A stretch of DNA of 64,000 nucleotides. It comes from a virus. Position 1 is the stretch's first letter, and the number at the start of each line of letters is the position of its first letter. Below the pieces are notes generated by a model. It searched no databases, was not told the origin of the DNA, and saw only the letters and a program-made list of their open reading frames with translations. Below are positions 53,101 through 62,200 of this stretch, piece by piece. A program made the position numbers and the translations under genes. The DNA is taken from positions 1 through 64,000 of IMG/VR virus record IMGVR_UViG_3300034102_002265; one strand, 5' to 3'.

Positions 53101-54663
53101 TTGTTCACCTACAATAAAATCTCCAGAAGTTTGATATAGTACCAATTGATTGCTATTTGTAACAGATGACGATAAATATCCAGATGCAGAACTATTTTTA
53201 CCCTCAACAAACGATGGTTTGGATAGGGTTATGGTAGTATTTAATGTCAAATATGTATAAGTTTGTACATCATAAACCGATGCTTCAAAAGGAGTAGAAG
53301 AATTGGAATATGCAGTATTTTTTAATTTTAAATCATAAATCCTAGCTACTCCTACTGGAATTCCAGAAGGAAGACCTGGTGTTGCAGTTCTTTTTGAATA
53401 TAATGTTACTTGACTAGTTGAACCAAATCCAACAGGAACTGATCCATAAACATTATTAACTTCTACTTGGTTACCTAAACTAAAAGGAACAGTTACGTCG
53501 TTAACAGTTGTTGTAGTTCTGGGTTTTTCCAGATCTGCATTTACTGTTACAAGAGTTTCTACTTCGTATCCTTTGACATATGCTTTTCCTGGAGAAATTT
53601 GCAATGTCAATAGGTCGTCTGAAGGGGTACTTCCTTGTTTAGTTAATTGACCTAAATTATAAACACCATTATTTCCTATTTTGTCATTTAATGATTCTTT
53701 TGGAACAACTCTGAATGGGGTTACATAATAATCTCCAGACTCATCGGTTGTTCTTCTTGCTAACTCATCTGTTATTAGAGAGGGAATATCTTCTTTTTTA
53801 AGAATTCTCTTAATATTTCCATTTTCAATCCTCAATAACTCAATAAAGTTCTCATCATTAAAATCATTTAAAGATTTTTTTATTAAAGTTGTTACAATTC
53901 GAAGTCTGTCTGCTCCAGGAGCAGCAAAGTTTGAAAATCCCCTAGCATTATCAAATAAATCAGAATTTTCTTGGGAAGGTACGGCTATATCTTCAAAAAT
54001 AGATAGTCCAATTCTATAGGATGGTAAATTTGAATATTGATCTAATATTACTGTTTGAGGAAAAACGTCTACAAAAAATCCCCTTATGAAATAAACACCT
54101 GATTCTATTTTTGCTGCAGATCCTGTTGCAGTTGAATTGGATATAATTGTAGTTGCAAATGATGATTCTAGTCTAATAACACCTAATCCATAATCAATAT
54201 TTTCTAGAACGATTAAATTTTCTCCATCAATAAAAGTACTACGAGTAAAATCAGTTTCACTAGAACTTTGGTACTTTATATACAAAGTAAAGCTATCATT
54301 TTCAGATTCTTCACTAGTAATATAATTTTCAATCTTAGCAAATACTCCACTCGATTCGCCTTTTATTTGTTTACCAATCAAATATGACAAATAAGTTATT
54401 ACTGGAATACTTAAGTGAGTTGGGTCAATTTGAACACAAGTATATTCTGAATCATATGCAATATTTCCGGGAATTACTACAGATCCTTCTTTGAAAAAGT
54501 GTTTACCAAATTTTTCAACCTGATTCTGTAGAATAGATTGTAGTGTTGTTAGTTCTCTTGCTTGAATTGGAGTTCCTGGCTTAAATAAAACTCTTTGATA
54601 ATTTTTTGTTGGATCAAAATCATCAAAATATGGAGATGTATTTAAATTAGTGTTTTGTGCCAT
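47179..54663 (-). CDS. DUF4815-family giant baseplate protein
   Basis: 2494 residues. The N-terminus (TSPYFDDFDPTKNYQRVLFK, GTPIQARELTTLQSILQNQV) is a DUF4815 domain, the hallmark of a large virion protein in T4-like marine phages. Then long beta-rich stretches, several SGYGFGxxV modules, and QTRWVDPIAQSFEVPEETGI with VFITKCDLFFRTKD in the middle, a conserved region in these proteins. It occupies the place of T4 genes 9-12, for which no clear homologue is seen. It probably forms the outer baseplate to which fibres attach. The start is five bases after gp8. Confidence 0.88.
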   Translation of the reverse strand: MAQNTNLNTSPYFDDFDPTKNYQRVLFKPGTPIQARELTTLQSILQNQVEKFGKHFFKEGSVVIPGNIAYDSEYTCVQIDPTHLSIPVITYLSYLIGKQIKGESSGVFAKIENYITSEESENDSFTLYIKYQSSSETDFTRSTFIDGENLIVLENIDYGLGVIRLESSFATTIISNSTATGSAAKIESGVYFIRGFFVDVFPQTVILDQYSNLPSYRIGLSIFEDIAVPSQENSDLFDNARGFSNFAAPGADRLRIVTTLIKKSLNDFNDENFIELLRIENGNIKRILKKEDIPSLITDELARRTTDESGDYYVTPFRVVPKESLNDKIGNNGVYNLGQLTKQGSTPSDDLLTLQISPGKAYVKGYEVETLVTVNADLEKPRTTTTVNDVTVPFSLGNQVEVNNVYGSVPVGFGSTSQVTLYSKRTATPGLPSGIPVGVARIYDLKLKNTAYSNSSTPFEASVYDVQTYTYLTLNTTITLSKPSFVEGKNSSASGYLSSSVTNSNQLVLYQTSGDFIVGEQLKIDGQDISRTIVSVRDYDLGDIRQLVGYVGTTTSFTADTAISVGVPIAPQGTTFTISAGSGGISTVTTSSSTFGVGINTGDIFVYTKSGEILPTYNRVTSVSVSAKSITIEATTSVSGINSGGLPASTTTTSGLFKGVSTLLNNKQSFLFAELQNQNVASVDVSDAEIVYRKSYSVTVASNGLTATLESDTNITLETFDEEDYSLVFSDGTVETLTSSQFTITSGRTLTLVNLSKNGSATLTVTLRKRRLKSRKKIFNRCAVLDIRNSSTRSSGIGSTTLNDGLTYSPYYGTRVQDSRISLNVPDVIFVAGVFESSDSNDAELPRLEVVDLNANILNAIKGEIIYGQSSNAIAKFVATNGTNQLEFVYINENAFIKGEKILFGESNVSARISALIEGDRNIMTDFLFDNGQTLEIVDYSSLRRKSGVTSPTKRLKIIYDYYYIDPNDTGDFVTVSSYERERYSQDLPRISYYRASDIVDLRPRVSPYNSTLTPFSPFEFDSRKFLPATNSSPYNFAKDKDLFLSYSYYLGRIDKLYLNRYGEFFVTKGVASQTPIAPNNIENAMEVATISMSPYVYNVKDVIVKLSSHKRYRMQDIARLEDRIRNIEYYTSLSLLETDTKNLSLRDSQTQLDRFKCGFLVDNFKSIRSGSLGDSQHKCSIDTIEGLLRPQHYTTSIDLLLGSESVTGISNISNPDADLRFVKDLGNPNTVKVGDVVCLKYSDEVFLKNTFATRVENVNPFNVVNWIGSIELNPSTDTWIETRGSKRTIDQEGNYEATLRALGADTNTGLSPIDWGSWETTWTGRQEIARQNVHTIFQGTTFVGSTGNWWREEQTFRDQFLTFANVTTLTTSQQSRQGIQYKVGERIDSVNLGTSVVSTEIVHVMRSRNIEFIAKRLKPKTKVYAFFDNVDMNKYVVPKLIEVQMESGTFTVGETVVGTVGTTSIKFRLSTANHKYGPYNQPEQVYTDNPYSPTQLIPISYSTTSTILNVDTASLELQSASGFYGHIITNMQLRGETSKAVAKVTDVRLVSDVSGTVIGSLFIPDSRLQSTPSFETGTKTFTLTTSSTNTPIIGATDSIADVKFRSSGTINNTEEVTLRTRNANVERTSRTEERTSTSQETALTAGTTFINRTVVQTRWVDPIAQSFEVPEETGIFITKCDLFFRTKDTNSLPITMQIRTMQTGLPTTTIIPFAEVVLDPSQVNVSEDGRTPTTFTFPSPVYLESGNDYCVVLLSVSNEYTVWISRMGEEDVTTLNLPESQKIVVSQQPLLGSMFKSQNGATWDPSQLEDLKLTLYRAKFVTGSSTVRFYNPKLDIGNNQIVTLRPNPLDCISKSTLIGLGKSLTSTEVTGLTPGSPILQRNNQTFRSNLKSIVGSVGIGSTLVVTSAGAAFTSTFKTYSNVDLVSMTGFGFGAKVNLSVQNGVAIAATVSIGGTGYAYGDSLEVNYSQTDGLGNNLILTIPNNVGIISSFNSLLVDRVQGTLNQNTVDSLYYVGSSGTSLLSNATVNTITDLTDGLHFKVSHNNHGMYSLADKVALSGMQPDQKPETLKALYDSTSTSNISVSSVGIFTSFENVPVSSVNPGYILIDNEVIKYTGVVTSTNSLIGITRNIDDTISGSYDIEFPIFKYELNGVSLRRINKTHNLSDTNLVTYPTDLDYYYVKVGMSSRGIDRTPGNVLGYPALYFNDDKSCGSYDIVPLLGSPKGPKATQNIPFNVIRPNIQTLLPQKTSVSAKVRTFSGSTPDSDLTPFLDQGFVDISLNSNNEFNSPRIISSQVNEETYLSSFPGKKSFTMELTLSTQNEKVSPMIDLDRVNLVTIANRINSKVVDYSTDPRVNSLKDDPTAATYLSNIVILDKAADNLKVFFDAFRHSTNDIRVCYRIFRSDAPSEPQLWQLFPGYDNLDANLQVINSAKNNGRPDKNVTSSTSEDNFNSYEFTAVNLPQFNGFQIKILMSGTNSAFVPKIRDFRVIATI

Positions 54664-54668
54664 TTCTA

Positions 54669-56264
54669 TTAGAACTCCAGTACAATTTTAATGTCTTCTT
54701 TTTGGTTAGCTGATCTTGGAATTGGTTGTCTATTATCCAAATAGATAATATCACCGGACTTTTTATTATATTCAGCAGAAGAAATGCCAGCTACAAACTC
54801 TTGACCTAACTGATATATTCTATTATTTATTGTGGTACTTACCCCACTAAAATTAGAATTAATTGATAATGTTGGGCCAATGATGGATGAACAATTAATT
54901 GTTAATCCATATCCAACATCTGGATTGGAAGTGAATGGAATGATTTTAAATCCGGTTTCACTTGAACCTAACCCAGTCGGTTGATAATATTTTAAAACAC
55001 CAGTTATTGAATCCCAAGAGGATACAAATCCAATTGCAGTAGAACCTAGTCCAACAGTCTGTTTAATTACAGAGTCCACACCATACGTTGTATTAGTTGT
55101 AACTCCAGATAGTTTTAAAGCATTTAGTCCACTAACCAAAGATGCATCTAACAGTTGATTACTACTTCCAACAATAGTTGGATTTTTCAAAATTCCAACT
55201 CTAGCGAAATCATTTCCCAAAATAATATCTGGGTTACTTTCTAGAGTTTCATATCTAGAGTATAACAATACTCTGTATGCGCCTAATTCTCGATAAACAT
55301 CGTACCCATGACCACCTTTTGGTGGAATAATAACATTAAAAGAAGATATGGATGTACTTCCTATTCCAGTATTACTCAATTGACGAAGAGGACCATCAAT
55401 TTCAGATCCAGGAGCTCCTGGATAAAACTGAATTGTCCCATAAGTATATCCTTTTCCCCCATCAGTAACAAAAATTTCAGAAACTTTTCCAAAAGAATCA
55501 ATAGTTATTGTAGCTTTTCCACCAGAACCATCTCCCAAAATTGGAACATTTGAAAAAGATGTTGAAATTGGTTGATAATTCGAACCTCTATTATTAATCA
55601 ATATGACTTCGATTTTACCATCAATTGCGTTATTTTTTGTGGATATTGATTCTCCGGTATTTCCCCAATTTTCTGGTACTGGAATAAATTCAATAGAATC
55701 AAACTTAACGATTTCAGAAGGTTTAATAGTGTACAAATATTTCCAGATATACCCATCACCACTAGCGCCAGCTGCTCTGGGTTCTAGGTCAATAAAAGTT
55801 GGTTGATCAAAAGATGGTCTTCCTTTGGGATTTTCTGGGTCAGTTCCATTTTGTAAACATATATAAACTCGCAAATCTTCATTTATTACATAATAATTTG
55901 CTTCATATAGACTCGTTTGAGAGGTAACAGAAGTTACATTAAAGACATTATAATCATGCCTGTACATTTCATAAGTATTTCCCGCAACCCAAGTGACTTT
56001 TCTAACAAGTCTTCTTACATCTTGACTTGCAATTTGTTTCAAAGATATAATGCTTTCCTTAACCTGAAACTCTTCCTTAAATCCATCTAAAGGAGATGGA
56101 GTATTTGAAACCCAAGTTGGAGATCCCCCAGCAGCTGGATTATTACTATTAGGAAGTCCTATAAAAGTATAATATTTGTTTGAAGTATCACCTACTCCAG
56201 AAACACTTTTTACAAAGTTATCTGCATTTAAGATTCTAAATTGATCTGATATTATAGCGGGCAT
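54669..56264 (-). CDS. 8: gp8 baseplate wedge protein
   Basis: 531 residues (T4 334). MPAIISDQFRILNADNFVKS followed by YYTFIGLPNSNNP and the YNVFNVTSVTSQTSLYEANY region is the gp8 family; RVYICLQNGTDPENPKGRPS and GYIWKYLYTIKPSEIVKFDS are further marker segments. An insertion in the C-terminal half has the G(K)GYTYGTIQFYPGAPGSEI module also seen in gp14 and the giants. T4 gp8 is a dimer in each baseplate wedge. Confidence 0.95.
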   Translation of the reverse strand: MPAIISDQFRILNADNFVKSVSGVGDTSNKYYTFIGLPNSNNPAAGGSPTWVSNTPSPLDGFKEEFQVKESIISLKQIASQDVRRLVRKVTWVAGNTYEMYRHDYNVFNVTSVTSQTSLYEANYYVINEDLRVYICLQNGTDPENPKGRPSFDQPTFIDLEPRAAGASGDGYIWKYLYTIKPSEIVKFDSIEFIPVPENWGNTGESISTKNNAIDGKIEVILINNRGSNYQPISTSFSNVPILGDGSGGKATITIDSFGKVSEIFVTDGGKGYTYGTIQFYPGAPGSEIDGPLRQLSNTGIGSTSISSFNVIIPPKGGHGYDVYRELGAYRVLLYSRYETLESNPDIILGNDFARVGILKNPTIVGSSNQLLDASLVSGLNALKLSGVTTNTTYGVDSVIKQTVGLGSTAIGFVSSWDSITGVLKYYQPTGLGSSETGFKIIPFTSNPDVGYGLTINCSSIIGPTLSINSNFSGVSTTINNRIYQLGQEFVAGISSAEYNKKSGDIIYLDNRQPIPRSANQKEDIKIVLEF

Positions 56265-56297
56265 TTTAGAACATACTTTTTTTTATTTAGTTGCATT

Positions 56298-59200
56298 TTA
56301 CTTACTTATTACACTTCTGGTCCTTATAATTTTTGGAGAAGAAGAAATTCCAGAAATCCCATTATCATTAAAAACTTCAAAAGTCTTTGGATTGCCTAAG
56401 ATTCTATTTTGGTAATCATAAATTTTAGCCCAACTATATTTTCCATAATAATTATTTGTTCCAACTCCAGTATTATTTAAACCTCTTGTATAAACTTTGA
56501 CATAATTATCAACCATAGGAGCAAAATTACAAGTAACGGTAACAATACCAACTGATGGTGTGGTTACGTCTTCTACAATATAAATTCCATCTATAAAAGA
56601 TTTTGCTATACCAATTTTAGAATTCGGATAGTTACTCATACCACCAAGAAGTGTAGTAATTCCTACTAAGTCTCCACCAGTTTCAACATTACTATCGGTA
56701 ATGACAAAATAATCACCTTTAGATAATTGACTATTGAGAACTCCAAAAATATTGAGAGATGAATACCCAATACCTAAAGTACTATTATCATATTGTTCGG
56801 ATTTTAGTGTAAAAGAAATTTTTGGAGACGTTGTTCCAATTCCGGGAGTTCCGGAAATATATGTTGTGACCCCAATAATAACTCCGTGATCACCAGTAAC
56901 TTTGAATGATTTAATTAATTCAGTATTATAACTATCTGGTTCTATTATTACTGGTGGGGGATTATTTAAATCATAACCAAATCCACCATTAATAATCTGT
57001 ATTGAAGTAACAACTCCAGAAGTTACACTGGAAATCGCCTCAGCCCTGTTATAAATGGGTTCTGCATATATCGCAGTAGCTCCAGATCCTATGGCAACAT
57101 ATCTTCCATCTGAACCAAGATTATCAACAAATACTAAACTATTGATAAAATTCGATTGTGATGTTGATCGATAAATCCAATTGCTCAAATCAAATGAATA
57201 GTATAAATCACCCAAAGCTGTAATAATTACATAGAAACCATAGTTATAATAAATGTTTGTTATGTTTACAATTCCAAGATTATTTGAAACGATTTCATAA
57301 GAAGTTCGATCTATTGATCTAATGACTACACCATAATCCCCAACAGCAACATATTTCCCATCAACATAAATTACCTTATTTAAATTAGTAATTACTGGAG
57401 AACTTACAAATTCCCAAATATTACCATCATTCGAAGTTCTAATTACTCCATCATCACCAACAGAAACAAAATATTCAGCTCCAAAAGCCACACTATTCAA
57501 ATCAGATAAAGTTTCAGAATATCTACTGACAAATGAATCAGTACCTACTCCTGTTCCTACAAATATTGATCCAGCTGCACCTACTGTAACCCAAGTATTT
57601 GTAATACTAGAATATGCAATTTCATTAAATGTTCCGGTATATCCACTACTTACTCTATTGACCGCTCCAAAACCAGGAATTGAAACATCTTCTTGTAACG
57701 GAATCTGTGTCCATGGAGATATTACATTTCCATAATCTGTGGCTTTTATTATTTGTCCAAGATTTCCTACGGAAAGTAAGAAATTACTTGTTCCAACCCC
57801 AACTACTTCAAGTGAATTGAAATTAGAAGACTGACCAAATCCAACTGTAGAAACTTGCCAATTTATTCCATCAAAACTTGTAGAATATACTGAGTTGTTC
57901 CCGACAGAAATAAATTTATTTTTATACTTAATAGATTTCAAATCATATGAAGTTGATAATCCAATAGAACCACTCCAATTAAAAATAGGATCTTTTCTAA
58001 TAATTAAAGACTCGGAAACAATTACTTTAGGTGATTGTGTATTAGCATATCCTACCCCTCCATCATTAATAGTAATTGATGAAATTGTAGATGATGTTGA
58101 TACTACACATTGACCTAGAGATTCCTGAATGGATCTATTTTCTAATACTAATACATCTCTTATATCTTCAGGGAGAGAGTCTAAATCTGAGAATAGTGGA
58201 TATGCATTGTCAACATATATTACAGTGTCTGTAGGTTCGATTTTCTTAATGATAGTTGCAGATGGTTTAACACTACTCTGTAGATTTGGTCTAGATTTAG
58301 AATATAAAGAACCATTGATAACAGTATCATTAAGTTGTTTTTTCCAAGTAAGAGGTCTAATTTTTGTTGGGTCTGTAATAATACCAACAGAATAATAATT
58401 AAAAGTTTCAAATTGATCAGCAGCTGTAATTTTTTTAACAACTCTATCAAATTGAGAGATATCAAATAAATCTTCAGGATTCTCCTGTATTATTATACTA
58501 TCTCCCGGTTTAATTGTTTTAGGTGGATCAATTAACTCAACATCAATTGAAGAACCTCTATAATATAGAATAACACACTTGGATCCTGCTTTTGGTGGTT
58601 CAGTAAATATTACTCTACTTCCAGAAAACTTATATGATACATTAGGAACTTGTAAAATATCATTTACGTATATAAAAATGTTATTAGTTATATCCAAATC
58701 AGTTCCATCGGGAACCCTCAATCCTAAAACTTGTTTTACGCCATTTAAAGTAGTTGTAAGTGTAAATTTCTTTGTAAATCCATTGAAGAATTCTGAGATA
58801 TCATCAAATTGTACAAATTGTCCAGGATAGAATCCATAGAAACTATCAGTCTCCACCTCTTCAACTGTTAGTACAAGGGGTTGGAAACTTAGTGATGGAT
58901 CAGTTACTATTCCGATAGGGGTAAGTTTATCCCCAACTTTATATCCAATTCCGGATTCATCAAACTTGTATGTTATTACACTTGATCCCATACCAACTTC
59001 AACTGTAAGTTTTGCTTTTTGGCCAACTCCAGAAGTTCCACCAGTATAACCTAAACTTAGATTACTATATCCTGTTGGGATTCCAATTGCAACTTCTGGT
59101 CTTGAAGTAGTTGTATATCCAGATCCAGCATTAATAATAGTAAACCCAGAAATTGTACCTGCAGCACTTACTGTAGCCACAACACTTGCACCAAATCCAA

Positions 59201-62200
59201 TGGTGGACGCAATACTAATAACGGGAGGATTTCTATATCCAGATCCAGATCCAGTAACAATTACACTACTAATAGTACCAGCGGTAGAAACTATTACGGT
59301 AGCAGCTGCTCCAATTCTAGGAGCATACCCATAACTAGTCGATATTGATACTTTTGATATTTTTCCAGAATTTGGAGTTCCCGATAAGAATTTAATTACG
59401 TTTGTTCCAACTCCATCAACTGTATAATCACTTGTTGGATTTTGAAATACGTTGTTAATAGTTACTATAGGATTATTATTAATATTGGTAGAACTATTCA
59501 CGTTGTTAAAAATAGTATTCGTAGTTTGTCCATCAGATTTTAAAGTGAATTCTGTTGCTGCAATACCAGTAAAAGATAATGAGATATCATCAAACAGAAT
59601 ATTTCTATCTTGTGAGATATTGGGATCAAACTTTCTACTAAAAACTCTACCACCAAATGCGGATCCTGTTTCCAACCCTACTGGTCCAATTTTTCCATTT
59701 GGAGATTGGTCAAAATATATTACATCTCCAACAATATTAAAATCACCCACTAATACTGTTCCACTAGCGCCTACAGTGTGTGCTAATGCAACTGTCCCAA
59801 AATAACCACGTACAACTTCTATTTGATTCGTAGAGGTTATGCCGATAGTTTTAATGGAAACATATTCACCATCAATATCAATAACATCACCAGTAGATAA
59901 AGATGAAATTCCCGAAGAAATACTTATTATTGTTGTTGAAGCTGAAGAAACACTAGAAGCAAAAGAAACATTCAGTGATTTTCTAGTTACAGCTTTTTGT
60001 ATTATTCCATCTATAGTAATTATTACACTAGAATTTGGTTCTTTATATGAAAGTGAATGTGTTGCTGTGCCTACACCAGTTAAATTTAAAAATACACTTG
60101 TAGATAATCCAGAAAGTTTAAATTCATTGTCATTTAATTTATATACAAAAACTGAAGTTGGTAAAGTTTTTGTACCAAGTTCTAATGGACTAAATGATAA
60201 ATCATCTTTAGATCCTGTTCCACCAATATAAGTTCCTGCTATAGAAATAACTGAATTGGTAGTATAGCCAGACCCACCATTTAAAACTTTTACATATGTA
60301 ATCGCACCAGTCGAATCCCTAGAAACATCAAAAGTTGCTCCACTTAAATCTAATGAAGGAACCGACAAATAACTTGTATTTGCTTCGGATTGTATCACTG
60401 TTGGACCGGTTTTTGAGATAATAAATGTTAGATCATTAGTTGGACTTGTTCCTGCAAAGTACGTTCCGGATATAGAAACCTGTTCCCCAACATTATATCC
60501 ATATCCACCATAAGTAGGAATAATAGAAGTGGATATAGCAACTCCTCCACCATTATAATTAATCAATACATTGAATAAGGCATTTGTTCCAAATCCAGTG
60601 GTATTAAATCCCAAAACTTGAGTATAATTTATAGTCCCAGTTGGACCTGTTGGAACTATTCCAGAAATACTTGTTGTAATTGCAACGTTATATCCATTTT
60701 CTAAAATAGCAGTTCCATCATAATTAAAAATATTCAATAATGTATCAAGATTACCATTAACATAAGAAGTAGTTGCAATTCCAATAGGACTGCCACCAGA
60801 ATATGAATACAATAACTCTTGACCAGACTGAAAATTATGATTAGCAATTATAAATTTATCATTAACTATATCAACGTTACTGCCAGGAAATTCATGTTTG
60901 AATAAAGAAGTTCCTTTATTTTTTAATTTAAAAGTACTCAATCCAACTGTAGATCCACCTTTCGCTAAAGATGGATATATTATATTATTTGGAGCTCCTG
61001 TTGTACCAATTCCAATTATAGTGGTTATTATTCCAACATAATTACCAATTGCAGTCCAAACATCGGCACAACAATTTTCACTATAGGTTAAACTACAATC
61101 AACATCGGGTAGAATTGTAGTATTGGTGTACTGGGATGTAGATATGAAAGCTTTTTGAACTGTGCCGCCACTAGCATAATTGTACGAAATAGTGGATGGT
61201 CCAGGATTTACTCTAAATCTAACCGAATCAATAACTTCTACTTGATAAACAAATTTTTGAGTCGTTAATGGTCCTGTAGTTGATGTTGAATTTGGGAAAA
61301 CTGTAGTGGTTATTCCGCTACCAGAATTAAAAAAGAATGATATATTTTTTAAAACAACATAATTCGTAGTTGTTGTTGATAATCCATGAGCACTTGAAGT
61401 AATTATTGTGGTTATCCCAGTTATATTGTTATAAATTGCTGTAGAAATACTGACAGTATTTCCAAGTTGATATGATGTTTTAACTCCCACATTATTAATA
61501 ATGTATTTGGAAAGATCTATAATGTACTTAAACGATTCTATAGTTTCTGTAGATATTCCAGAAACATAAGTAGTACTTAATCCACTCCAATAATTTAATC
61601 CTTCTTGAACAGATTTATTATTGGACTTATATTTAACATCATTAGATATTGCATCAACAATATTTCCAACACTGTCATAAAATACAGTTTTACTCCAACC
61701 AACATTTGTAGTAATGCCTGAATATTTAGTAGTAACGAATCCAACTACCTCTTCTTGAATAAATGTTTTGTTGCCATCCAATAAATCAGATGCGTCCGCA
61801 AAACGTCCATCTAGTTGTTGTTCAGATGTTCCATCGAATTGAGCACTAATATCATCTATTTCTACAACTTTGTTTGTTTTATTAATTATATAAGAAGTTA
61901 AATCAATACCTTCATCAAGAAAAACATTCTGAATGGATCCATCAGGCAATAACTCTTCCTCATAAACTCTTGCAAAATTTGTTTTAAGATTTATAGGTAC
62001 TGTCTGGTCAATATTGATAAATGTAAAGGAATCTGTTGCTGATAATCTTGGTTTCATGTCTGAAGATTTAGCAATTCCTAAATTAACTTCATTCAAAGTT
62101 GGTTTAGTTAAAATTTCTAAATCTGAAAATTCTTTAAATCCAGAAGGATGAACAATTGACCTTACAGACTCTCTCCACACATTATAAGGAATATTTCCTT

